Source of the DNA: Sphingobacteriaceae bacterium
GTDB lineage: Bacteria; Bacteroidota; Bacteroidia; B-17B0; Aurantibacillaceae
Assembly (NCBI GenBank): GCA_025360355.1
Contig: JANYCL010000276.1
Coordinates: forward strand, 1 to 5,988
DNA length: 5,988 nt
Reading direction: 5' to 3'
Positions within the stretch are counted from its first letter, which is position 1; each line of letters begins with the position of its first letter. The position numbers and the translations under genes were made by a program. Positions 1 through 5,988 of this stretch are shown here, piece after piece. Below the pieces are notes generated by a model, which worked only from the letters and a program-made list of their open reading frames with translations, made no database searches and was not told the origin of the DNA.

Positions 1-963
1 AACTTTTGTATCAGCATTCAATGTCGGACCAATAGTTAATTTTTTTGCACGCTCAACAAAATCATTTTTAAATTTTTCGTAAAGACTTCTCTCCACAAAT
101 ATTCTTGAGCCGCATAAACATATTTGTCCTTGATTTGAGAATGATGAATGCATGGTTGTCGCCAGCATTTTATCATAATCACAATCAGCAAAAATAATAT
201 TTGGATTTTTTCCTCCTAACTCGAGAGATAATTTTTTAAACATCGGCGCTGCAATACTTGCAATATGCGCTCCTGTTTTTGTTCCTCCTGTAAATGAAAT
301 TAAAGGAACATCTTTGTTAGAAACAATTGCGTTTCCAACTTTTGGTCCGAGACCGTGCACAATATTTAAAACACCTTTTGGCAAACCTGCTGTCATGCAA
401 ATTTCAGAAAGCAAATAAGCAGTCATTGGTGTAACTTCAGAAGGTTTTGCAACAACAGTACAACCAGATGCTAAAGCCGGCGCAATTTTCCATGTAAATA
501 AATACAGAGGTAAATTCCAAGGAGAAATACATCCCGCAACACCAACGGGCTGACGTAAAGTATAATTAATTGCAGAATCTTCCATGCTATGAGCGGGAGC
601 AGCATAATGCAAAATTCCTGTGGCATAAAAATTAAAATTCGCTGCGGCGCGTGGTATGTCAACCATTTTTGCGAGATGCAATGGCTTGCCGTTATCTACG
701 CTTTCAATTAATGCGAGCTTCTCTAAATTATCTTCAATTAAAAAAGAGATGCGTTGTAAGATCCGTGCACGTTGTTCTTTCGGCGTGTTGCTCCACATTT
801 TAAATGCGGCTTTTGCAGCGGCAACAGCTAATTCAACATCACGTTCATCGCTATCCGGAATTAAAGAATAAACTTTTCCGCGGGAAGGATCAATGTTATC
901 AATGTAAGTTTTACTTACAGGTTCAACTAATTCTCCGTTTATGTAATTTCTAATTTTATCCAT
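1..963 (-). CDS. Aldehyde dehydrogenase, 2-aminomuconic/2-hydroxymuconic semialdehyde dehydrogenase-like (3' end beyond window)
   Basis: This is an NAD(P)-dependent aldehyde dehydrogenase, open from ATG at 963 to the left edge. It shows 321 residues of an expected 480 or so, so the C-terminal part is missing because of the window edge, not a mutation. Visible landmarks are the catalytic-pocket Asn150 in SPWNLPL, the cofactor-binding Lys173 and Glu176 in KPSE, the glycine motif FTGG (224-227), the general base Glu248 in LELGGKNP, and the nucleophile Cys282 in NQGQICLCGSR. The stretches around 138-176 and 245-285 closely resemble human ALDH8A1 from memory. Arg105 in the DIPR motif matches the arginine that binds the substrate carboxylate in that family. 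The likely reaction is oxidation of 2-aminomuconate semialdehyde (kynurenine pathway) or 2-hydroxymuconate semialdehyde (catechol meta-cleavage). Betaine aldehyde dehydrogenase is a less likely alternative. The start lies 9 nt after the upstream stop codon, which suggests co-transcription. It has no Shine-Dalgarno sequence. The family is certain; the substrate is inferred. Confidence 0.93.
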   Translation of the reverse strand, partial: MDKIRNYINGELVEPVSKTYIDNIDPSRGKVYSLIPDSDERDVELAVAAAKAAFKMWSNTPKEQRARILQRISFLIEDNLEKLALIESVDNGKPLHLAKMVDIPRAAANFNFYATGILHYAAPAHSMEDSAINYTLRQPVGVAGCISPWNLPLYLFTWKIAPALASGCTVVAKPSEVTPMTAYLLSEICMTAGLPKGVLNIVHGLGPKVGNAIVSNKDVPLISFTGGTKTGAHIASIAAPMFKKLSLELGGKNPNIIFADCDYDKMLATTMHSSFSNQGQICLCGSRIFVERSLYEKFKNDFVERAKKLTIGPTLNADTKV

Positions 964-972
964 TACAGTTTT

Positions 973-1491
973 TTATTTCTCACACATTTCTTTCAGGCTA
1001 TTTAATCCTTGTTCAAATTGGTGACTTAAATTTTTTGTGATCACCGGTCCCATCAATCTTGCAAAACCATAAGGCAGCGGGCCGGTGTTATGCCATGTAA
1101 CTTTTGTTGAACCATTTTTAAGATCTTCGAATTTCCAATTATCATCCGCTTTCGACTTCCAAGGTTTCAAGAAAACAAGATCGAGTTCAATACTATTGTA
1201 AGGATTCAAAGTTTTAACCGTTAAGCTTCCTGTGCCGATCTTTTTTCCTTCCCATTCATAATTATGTCCAACTGTATTTGGCGTGCCTATGATCTTATAT
1301 TTAGCTGTTGGTTCACTTTTTTGCCAGGGGTTCCATTCGCGGTAATAATTAAAATCGGCAATTTTTGAATAAACTTCTGATGGTGCTTTATTGATCACGA
1401 CACTTTTCTCAACAACATATTTTGCCGGCATTACAGCTGAAAGAATTGCTGCGAGAATAATTATTCCTAAAATAATATATAAGGCTATCAT
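973..1491 (-). CDS. SRPBCC (START-like/polyketide cyclase) family protein with N-terminal membrane anchor
   Basis: This 172-residue protein has one hydrophobic segment at about residues 3-21, probably a membrane anchor or uncleaved signal, followed by a soluble domain. The domain reads like the SRPBCC/polyketide-cyclase-2 fold: a first strand (VEKSVVINKAP, about 27-37), a helix beginning at PSEVYSKIADF, the aromatic-rich YYREWNPW (49-56), alternating beta strands to about residue 135, and a long C-terminal helix (about 144-170) that would close the hydrophobic cavity. Members bind hydrophobic ligands, but no ligand or enzymatic residue can be named here. Starting at Met1 keeps the anchor; the next Met (21) would remove it. 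The gene follows the coxA terminator and precedes the aldehyde dehydrogenase by 9 nt, so those two probably form one transcript. Whether it helps handle an aromatic ligand for that pathway is speculation. Confidence 0.85.
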   Translation of the reverse strand: MIALYIILGIIILAAILSAVMPAKYVVEKSVVINKAPSEVYSKIADFNYYREWNPWQKSEPTAKYKIIGTPNTVGHNYEWEGKKIGTGSLTVKTLNPYNSIELDLVFLKPWKSKADDNWKFEDLKNGSTKVTWHNTGPLPYGFARLMGPVITKNLSHQFEQGLNSLKEMCEK

Positions 1492-1498
1492 GGTGATT

Positions 1499-1512
1499 TT
1501 TACTATAGTAAA
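1499..1512. promoter_or_regulatory. 14-bp perfect palindrome upstream of the SRPBCC gene (possible operator)
   Basis: TTTACTATAGTAAA reads identically on both strands and ends 7 nt before the SRPBCC start codon at 1491. It sits in the short gap after the coxA terminator, where a promoter for the SRPBCC-ALDH unit would have to lie if that unit has its own. It could be an operator half-site pair, or a weak hairpin (5-bp stem, TATA loop) in the mRNA leader. I could not place a good Bacteroidota promoter (TTTG near -33 plus TAnnTTTG near -7) with correct spacing. The gap is AT-rich, so chance is possible. Confidence 0.3.
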
Positions 1513-1518
1513 GATACT

Positions 1519-1552
1519 AAAACAAAAACGCCCTGCTTATGCAGAGCGTTTT
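1519..1552 (-). terminator. Rho-independent terminator after coxA
   Basis: Read on the minus strand, the arm AACGCTCTGC, a 4-nt ATAA loop and the arm GCAGGGCGTT form a 10-bp GC-rich stem. Two more A-U pairs extend it to 12 bp (1525-1536 pairing with 1541-1552). A T-rich tract (TTTTTGTTTT, 1528-1519) follows. The stem begins 7 nt after the coxA stop codon. One pair is G-U in the minus-strand RNA but would be a C-A mismatch in plus-strand RNA, so the hairpin is built for minus-strand transcripts. It marks the end of the alternative complex III-oxidase operon. Confidence 0.9.
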
Positions 1553-1559
1553 AAATTTG

Positions 1560-3386
1560 TTAATGTTCGCCTCCGTCGTGTTCGCCCTCGGCCAGAGGAA
1601 CAGTTTGCGGAACGAAATCATGTTCTTGTCCCGGCTTGCTATAATCATAAGCCCAACGGTGAACTACAGGTAATTTACCGGGCCAGTTACCGTGAATATT
1701 TGCAACAGGAGTTGTCCACTCTAATGTATTCGAGTTCCAAGGATTTTGCGGAGCTTTTTCGCCGCGGAAAATACTGTAGAAGAAATTGAATAAGAAAACT
1801 AGCTGACCAATTCCACCAATGATGGCGAAAATCGTACAGATCTCGTTAATGTCAACTAAGTTGTCGAACATTGGGAAATTACTGTTAGTGTAATAACGAC
1901 GAGGTACACCTGCTAATCCTAAATAATGCTGAGGGAAGAATACTCCATAAGCAGAGATAAATGTGATCCAGAAATGTAAGAAACCTAATTTCTTATTCAT
2001 CATCCTTAAAAACATTTTAGGGAACCAATGATAAACTCCGGCAAACATACCGAAGATAGCAGATAGTCCCATTACAATGTGGAAGTGGGCAACCACAAAA
2101 TACGTATCGTGTACGTTAATGTCTAATGCAGAGTCAGCAAGAATAATACCTGTAACACCACCCGAAATAAATGAAGACACTAATCCGATAGAGAACATCA
2201 TTGCCGGTGTAAATTGTATATTTCCTTTCCAGAGTGTGGTTATATAGTTAAACGCTTTTACTGCTGAAGGAATTGCAATTAATAATGTGGTGAATACGAA
2301 TACTGAACCTAAGAAAGGATTCATCCCCGTCATATACATATGATGACCCCAAACGATGAACGACAAGAAACCGATCGCTAACATGGAACCGATCATTGCA
2401 CGGTAACCGAAAATTGGTTTGCGTGACATAGTTGAAATTACTTCAGATGTAATTCCTAAAGCAGGTAATAATACAATGTAAACCTCAGGGTGACCTAAGA
2501 ACCAGAATAAGTGTTCGAATAAAATTGGACTACCTCCAACATTATCTAACGGTCGGCCCCCAATGTATATATCCGATAAATAAAAACTTGTACCGAAACT
2601 ACGGTCGAAGATCAATAATAATGCGCAAGAGAATAATACAGGGAAAGATAATACACCTAAGATAGCTGTGATTAAAAACGCCCAACAGGTTAATGGCATG
2701 CGGGTCATTTTCATTCCTTTAGTACGTAAGTTAATTACTGTGATGATGTAATTTAAACCGCCTAATAAAGATGAGATAATGAATAATGCCATTGATATTA
2801 ACCACATCGTCATACCTAATTTAGAACCGGGCATGGCTTCGGGTAATGCAGATAAAGGGGGGTAAATTGTCCAACCACCTGATGCAGGGCCATCTTCAAT
2901 AAAACAAGAAGCTAACATAATTGAACTTGAAACAAAGAAGAACCAATATGATAACATGTTTAAGAATCCTGAAGCCATATCACGTGCTCCGATCTGGTAA
3001 GGTATTAATAGATTCGCAAACGTTCCGCTTAATCCGCCGGTTAAAACCATGAACACCATAAGGGTACCATGAATTGTAACTAAAGCTAAATACATATTTG
3101 GATCGAGGATACCGTCTTTTGCCCATTTGTCGCCAAGAATTGCATGTACGAATGCAAATTTTTCACCCGGCCATGCTAATTGAAAACGGAAGATCATCGA
3201 CATTGTCATGGCAACACATGCCATAATAATTGCAGTAATTAAAAACTGGCGCGAGATCATTTTGTGATCCATGCTGAAGATGTATTTACTCACAAATGTT
3301 TCGTGATGCTCGTCGTGATCATGAGCATGATCGTGGTGCGTTGCGTGCTCATGTTCCAATGCTGTCTCTGTGTGTTTAGTTCCCAT
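1560..3386 (-). CDS. coxA: Cytochrome c oxidase subunit I (aa3-type, A-family haem-copper oxidase)
   Basis: This is the catalytic subunit of the terminal oxidase, in the inner membrane. It reduces O2 to water and pumps protons. The 608-residue protein has 12 predicted helices between about 44 and 540. Ligands are complete: His106 and His436 for low-spin haem a, His434 for haem a3, and His299, His348 and His349 for CuB. Tyr303 is the candidate for the His-Tyr crosslink. Asp136 matches the D-pathway entry, Glu301 in GHPEVY the gating glutamate, and Lys377 in IPSAVK the K-pathway lysine, with Ser in place of the usual Thr three residues before. Glu in HPEVY makes it an A1-type enzyme. It is longer than typical subunit I (about 530-560) because of a His-rich N-terminal extension (residues 5-28) and a hydrophilic C-terminal tail (about 545-608) ending EGEHDGGEH. 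The gene starts 21 nt after the coxB stop and is the last gene of the operon. It has no Shine-Dalgarno sequence. Confidence 0.98.
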   Translation of the reverse strand: MGTKHTETALEHEHATHHDHAHDHDEHHETFVSKYIFSMDHKMISRQFLITAIIMACVAMTMSMIFRFQLAWPGEKFAFVHAILGDKWAKDGILDPNMYLALVTIHGTLMVFMVLTGGLSGTFANLLIPYQIGARDMASGFLNMLSYWFFFVSSSIMLASCFIEDGPASGGWTIYPPLSALPEAMPGSKLGMTMWLISMALFIISSLLGGLNYIITVINLRTKGMKMTRMPLTCWAFLITAILGVLSFPVLFSCALLLIFDRSFGTSFYLSDIYIGGRPLDNVGGSPILFEHLFWFLGHPEVYIVLLPALGITSEVISTMSRKPIFGYRAMIGSMLAIGFLSFIVWGHHMYMTGMNPFLGSVFVFTTLLIAIPSAVKAFNYITTLWKGNIQFTPAMMFSIGLVSSFISGGVTGIILADSALDINVHDTYFVVAHFHIVMGLSAIFGMFAGVYHWFPKMFLRMMNKKLGFLHFWITFISAYGVFFPQHYLGLAGVPRRYYTNSNFPMFDNLVDINEICTIFAIIGGIGQLVFLFNFFYSIFRGEKAPQNPWNSNTLEWTTPVANIHGNWPGKLPVVHRWAYDYSKPGQEHDFVPQTVPLAEGEHDGGEH

Positions 3387-3407
3387 ATTTATCTGTATTA
3401 AATATTT

Positions 3408-4454
3408 TTATTTTGAAGCAACTGCTGCTTTACCTGTTTTTTTTGCTTGTTCTTTTGCCATCCATGCATTGTAATCTTTTTCACTTTCAACAACAATATT
3501 CATTTGCATGTTATAATGATTTTCTCCGCAAATTTTATTACATAATAAAAGATAATCAAATATCACCGGATCTTTGCCGAATTTTTCACGTTGTTTGTTA
3601 ATAGCTGCCATCATATGTATTACGTAAGGATCTTTACGCATATCTTCTGTAGTTTTGATCGGCTTAAATTTAAATGCAGTAATTAAACCCGGCACACAAT
3701 TCATTTGAGCACGGAAATGCGGTAAGTAAGCTGAGTGAATTACATCACGAGAACGCATTAATAATTCAATTTCTCTTCCTACAGGAATGTGAAATTCGTT
3801 TTTCACTGTAATATCATCGTGACCTAAAACATCATTAGTATCCAAACCCACTTGGTTTGTACCGCCAATTTGTTTAAAATCGGTAGTTCCTAACTTTCCA
3901 TCTTTACCTCCATAGCGTGCAGTCCAATCGAATTGTTTTGCATAAAGTTCAATGGTAAGTTTATTTGGATCTTCGGCATCGGCCATAATTTCGTTCCAGT
4001 ATTTTAAACCAAAAATGATAATGAAAGCAAGGGCAATGGCAGGAACAATTGTCCAGATCATTTCTAATGTATTACTGTGAGGAAAGAAAGTTGCTTTTCT
4101 ATTGGTGTTCCCACGGTATTTGTAAGCAAAGAAGAACAGAATAAAATTTGTTACTAAGAAAACAGGAACCACAATATAATTCATATTAACATCCCATAAC
4201 CAGTCTATTTTCAAACCATGTTCGGAAGCAGAACCAGGAAGGCTTCTGTCGATCCAACGGTGTGTTTGCCAAAAGAAAGCTAAGAGGAATAATATCATGA
4301 ATGTTAGCATGAGTTTCCCCATTGCGTTATTGTCAGAGTTGGTTAATTCCCAATCTTTAGTTTTTTTCAAACCCCTTGACAATTCAATAATTCTCAATAA
4401 TTGATGCCCTGCAATTATCAGAAGTAAGATGGCTAATAGAACTAGAAGTTTCAT
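3408..4454 (-). CDS. coxB: Cytochrome c oxidase subunit II (CuA subunit), Bacteroidota-type
   Basis: This subunit takes electrons from cytochrome c into the binuclear CuA centre and passes them to haem a of CoxA. CuA ligands are visible as His240 (DVIHS), Cys305, Cys309, His313 and Met316 (pattern CxxxCxxxHxxM). The 348-residue protein has hydrophobic segments at about 2-20, 46-64, 92-112 and 130-150. The last two are the usual subunit II hairpin, and the first two form an N-terminal extension beyond the canonical two helices. Three points differ from mitochondrial and proteobacterial subunit II. The gap between the first His and the first Cys is 65 residues instead of 35. Phe175 (KQFDW) stands where the electron-entry Trp is expected (QWYW). 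Lys307 (CNKIC) replaces the usual Glu of CSEIC. I believe these are common in Bacteroidota, not defects. The C-terminus is Lys/Ala-rich. The gene lies 50 nt after actF and 21 nt before coxA. Confidence 0.97.
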   Translation of the reverse strand: MKLLVLLAILLLIIAGHQLLRIIELSRGLKKTKDWELTNSDNNAMGKLMLTFMILFLLAFFWQTHRWIDRSLPGSASEHGLKIDWLWDVNMNYIVVPVFLVTNFILFFFAYKYRGNTNRKATFFPHSNTLEMIWTIVPAIALAFIIIFGLKYWNEIMADAEDPNKLTIELYAKQFDWTARYGGKDGKLGTTDFKQIGGTNQVGLDTNDVLGHDDITVKNEFHIPVGREIELLMRSRDVIHSAYLPHFRAQMNCVPGLITAFKFKPIKTTEDMRKDPYVIHMMAAINKQREKFGKDPVIFDYLLLCNKICGENHYNMQMNIVVESEKDYNAWMAKEQAKKTGKAAVASK

Positions 4455-4504
4455 ATGCTGTTAATTTTAAATTCTTTTATATATAATTTCTTTTTCGGTA
4501 CTAT

Positions 4505-5719
4505 TTATATTGAGTGATGCAAACTTTCCTGCACGAACGGGTGATTTTTAACTAACAACGGCACTTTAGCAAGAGCATTTAATACAACATAAATAAACAA
4601 ACCTAAAAAGAAAGCTAATGTTCCGAATTCCATCCAGCTAACACCTGTCCAGTGGTGACCAACAGTACCCGGCATTACGATCATAATAATGTCAAGAAAA
4701 TGTCCGACTAAAATTATTGTTCCTACAAAAACAAGGAAAAAGAAATTACGTTTACAATCGCGGCTCATTAACATTACCATTGGGAATGCAAAGTTTATGA
4801 AGAGAACTGTCCACATTAATGTTTTGTAGCTTTCCCAACGTGTTTGAAAATAAATAACTTCTTCAGGAATGTTTGCGTACCAGATCAACATGAATTGAGA
4901 GAAGTATAAATATGTCCACAAGAAAGAAATAGCGAACATCCATTTACCAATATCATGAACGGTACTTTCTGTTACGAATTCTAAGTATCCTAATTTTTTT
5001 AACCACACTACTAACATTGTAATTGTAACTAAAGCGCTGATCCACATTCCTGAAAAAATATACCATCCGTATAATGTAGAGAACCAGTGGATATCAATAC
5101 TTAGTAACCAATCCCATGCAGATGTAGAAGATGTAACTGCGAACACAACCATGAACCACGCACCTAATTTTACGTTTTTCCAGTGGTAACTGCTATTTAC
5201 ATCAATATCTAATTTATCTGCTTCAATTGAGTTCTTGCGTAATTTCATTGTGAACCATGTCCAGCCGATCATGTAGAAAGCTGTACGCATCCACCAGAAC
5301 CAACCGAAATATCCCATTTTACCTGCAATAATTTTATCGTGTGCTGCAGCTTCCGGATCCATCCATTGGTAAATATGATTTACCTGGAACTGACAAAGAA
5401 TAAATAACAACAACATAATACTTAAACCCCAAGGCAAGTACATGGTTACTGCTTCTATAACACGTTTGATAGTTGTAGCCCAACCTGCCTCAGCAGCATA
5501 CTGCAATCCTAAAAAGAAAGATGCAGCTAATGCGATCGCCGTAAAGAAAAACGCGCTCGCAAAAATATTTGACCAGGCACGGTTGTTATGATAATGCGGA
5601 TCATCATTGTGATCCATCATAAACATGCAAATAATTGATACCAATCCGATAGCCATTAAAATGTACGAAGCCATTTTGGCTTTTGCCGGGATTGTGAATT
5701 GTAGTTTATCAGTATTCAT
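4505..5719 (-). CDS. actF: Alternative complex III subunit ActF (quinol:cytochrome c oxidoreductase membrane subunit)
   Basis: This is an integral membrane subunit of alternative complex III, which replaces the bc1 complex by oxidising menaquinol and reducing cytochrome c. The 404-residue length is typical. About ten hydrophobic helices are visible (roughly 16-34, 52-72, 93-111, 136-157, 186-206, 216-239, 258-280, 300-318, 325-347 and 363-384). Family-like stretches are TSSTSAWDWLLSIDIHWFST (196-215) and FSQFMLIWYANIPEE (273-287), the latter matching the FSQ..LIWY.N.PEE signature I recall for ActF. No cofactor ligands are expected; ActF is a diverged NrfD/ActC-like fold without haem. The gene follows the ActE-like cytochrome by 29 nt and precedes coxB by 50 nt, the usual Bacteroidota order. 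The start at 5719 gives a short polar N-terminus before helix 1 and has an A/T-rich leader without a Shine-Dalgarno sequence. ActC is the main alternative but lies earlier in these operons and is longer. Confidence 0.94.
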   Translation of the reverse strand: MNTDKLQFTIPAKAKMASYILMAIGLVSIICMFMMDHNDDPHYHNNRAWSNIFASAFFFTAIALAASFFLGLQYAAEAGWATTIKRVIEAVTMYLPWGLSIMLLLFILCQFQVNHIYQWMDPEAAAHDKIIAGKMGYFGWFWWMRTAFYMIGWTWFTMKLRKNSIEADKLDIDVNSSYHWKNVKLGAWFMVVFAVTSSTSAWDWLLSIDIHWFSTLYGWYIFSGMWISALVTITMLVVWLKKLGYLEFVTESTVHDIGKWMFAISFLWTYLYFSQFMLIWYANIPEEVIYFQTRWESYKTLMWTVLFINFAFPMVMLMSRDCKRNFFFLVFVGTIILVGHFLDIIMIVMPGTVGHHWTGVSWMEFGTLAFFLGLFIYVVLNALAKVPLLVKNHPFVQESLHHSI

Positions 5720-5748
5720 ATTCTAATTTCTATGAATTAATTAATGTG

Positions 5749-5988
5749 TTATTTTTTTACTTCTTTTTTTACTTCTGCTACCGGTGCTGTTTTTGTTGAA
5801 TCTGAAGCAGTTGTTTTTGGTCCTTGTAATTTTTGTACATAGTAAACTAACTTCCAGCGCTCTTCCTGTGTTAAGATACTTGCGTGTGCACCCATTAAAT
5901 TTTTACCATAAGTAATAGAGTGGAAAATTTTTCCTTCAGGTAAATTCGTATGTGTTGCATCGTTAGATGGCGGAGGAGCTCCCGGTAA
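5749..5988 (-). CDS. actE: Monohaem cytochrome c subunit of alternative complex III, ActE-like (C-terminal fragment)
   Basis: The gene is open from the right edge to TAA at 5751-5749 and shows 79 C-terminal residues. The fragment contains LPEGKIFHSITYGKNLMG followed by a helix with EERWKLVYYVQKLQ, which is the C-terminal half of a class I cytochrome c domain. The Met of NLMG (fragment residue 32) is the expected axial haem ligand, and the ERW..V.YV helix is the usual last helix. The CxxCH haem-binding motif would lie outside the window. A low-complexity tail rich in Lys, Thr and Ala (fragment residues 57-79, ending EVKKEVKK) follows the domain. Position directly upstream of actF supports ActE, the subunit that receives electrons from the complex, over an unrelated cytochrome. 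The truncation is caused only by the window edge. Confidence 0.85.
   Translation of the reverse strand, partial: LPGAPPPSNDATHTNLPEGKIFHSITYGKNLMGAHASILTQEERWKLVYYVQKLQGPKTTASDSTKTAPVAEVKKEVKK

Noticed and set aside
471..662. Minus-strand open frame of 63 codons
   Set aside because: It is on the same strand as, but out of frame with, the aldehyde dehydrogenase, across its conserved PWNLPL region; a frame shadow.
656..871. Plus-strand open frame of 71 codons
   Set aside because: It is antisense to the aldehyde dehydrogenase, whose motifs are continuous through this stretch; the translation looks like composition-driven shadow coding.
1..963. Aldehyde dehydrogenase as a truncated pseudogene
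   Set aside because: The frame is intact with all catalytic residues to the left edge; the missing C-terminus is due to the window boundary.
1391..1789. Plus-strand open frame of 132 codons
   Set aside because: It lies antisense to the 5' end of the SRPBCC gene and the 3' end of coxA and runs straight through the coxA terminator. Its translation has no recognisable domain.
3413..3601. Plus-strand open frame of 62 codons
   Set aside because: It is antisense to the CuA-motif end of coxB and has no independent support.
4455..4504. AT-rich gap between actF and coxB as an internal promoter
   Set aside because: It contains a TATATATAA-like run, but no TAnnTTTG element with a correctly spaced TTTG, and the operon context makes a separate promoter unnecessary.

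Overview
The window comes from a member of the Bacteroidota (Bacteroidetes). The evidence is the gene set and order (alternative complex III subunits directly upstream of cytochrome oxidase subunits II and I), Bacteroidota-style features of the CoxB protein, AT-rich DNA, and start codons preceded by A/T-rich leaders with no Shine-Dalgarno sequence. Every supported gene is on the minus strand, so transcription runs from the right edge to the left edge. No genus can be assigned from the sequence alone.

Right part (5988 down to 1560): the 3' end of a respiratory operon. In transcription order it holds the C-terminus of a monohaem cytochrome c subunit of alternative complex III (ActE-like, cut by the right edge), the ten-helix membrane subunit ActF, cytochrome c oxidase subunit II (CoxB, with CuA ligands) and subunit I (CoxA, with all haem a, haem a3 and CuB ligands). 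Alternative complex III oxidises menaquinol and passes electrons to a cytochrome c domain. CoxB receives them at CuA, and CoxA reduces oxygen and pumps protons. The adjacency of the genes agrees with the physical ACIII-aa3 supercomplex known from this phylum. A clear intrinsic terminator (about 1519-1552) closes the operon right after coxA, so oxidase subunits III and IV are not encoded downstream here.

Left part (1491 down to 1): an apparently separate two-gene unit. It encodes a small membrane-anchored SRPBCC/START-like protein and, 9 nt later, an aldehyde dehydrogenase of the 2-aminomuconate/2-hydroxymuconate semialdehyde dehydrogenase type (ALDH8A1-like), which runs off the left edge after 321 codons. 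A perfect 14-bp palindrome lies just before the SRPBCC start.

There is no gene-free stretch over 300 bases; all gaps are 9 to 68 nt. I see no mobile element, CRISPR array, tRNA or rRNA. This is mostly ordinary core metabolism. The points worth a second look are a histidine-rich N-terminus on CoxA, non-canonical residues and an insertion around the CuA domain of CoxB, and the SRPBCC-ALDH pairing. I found no convincing undescribed system.
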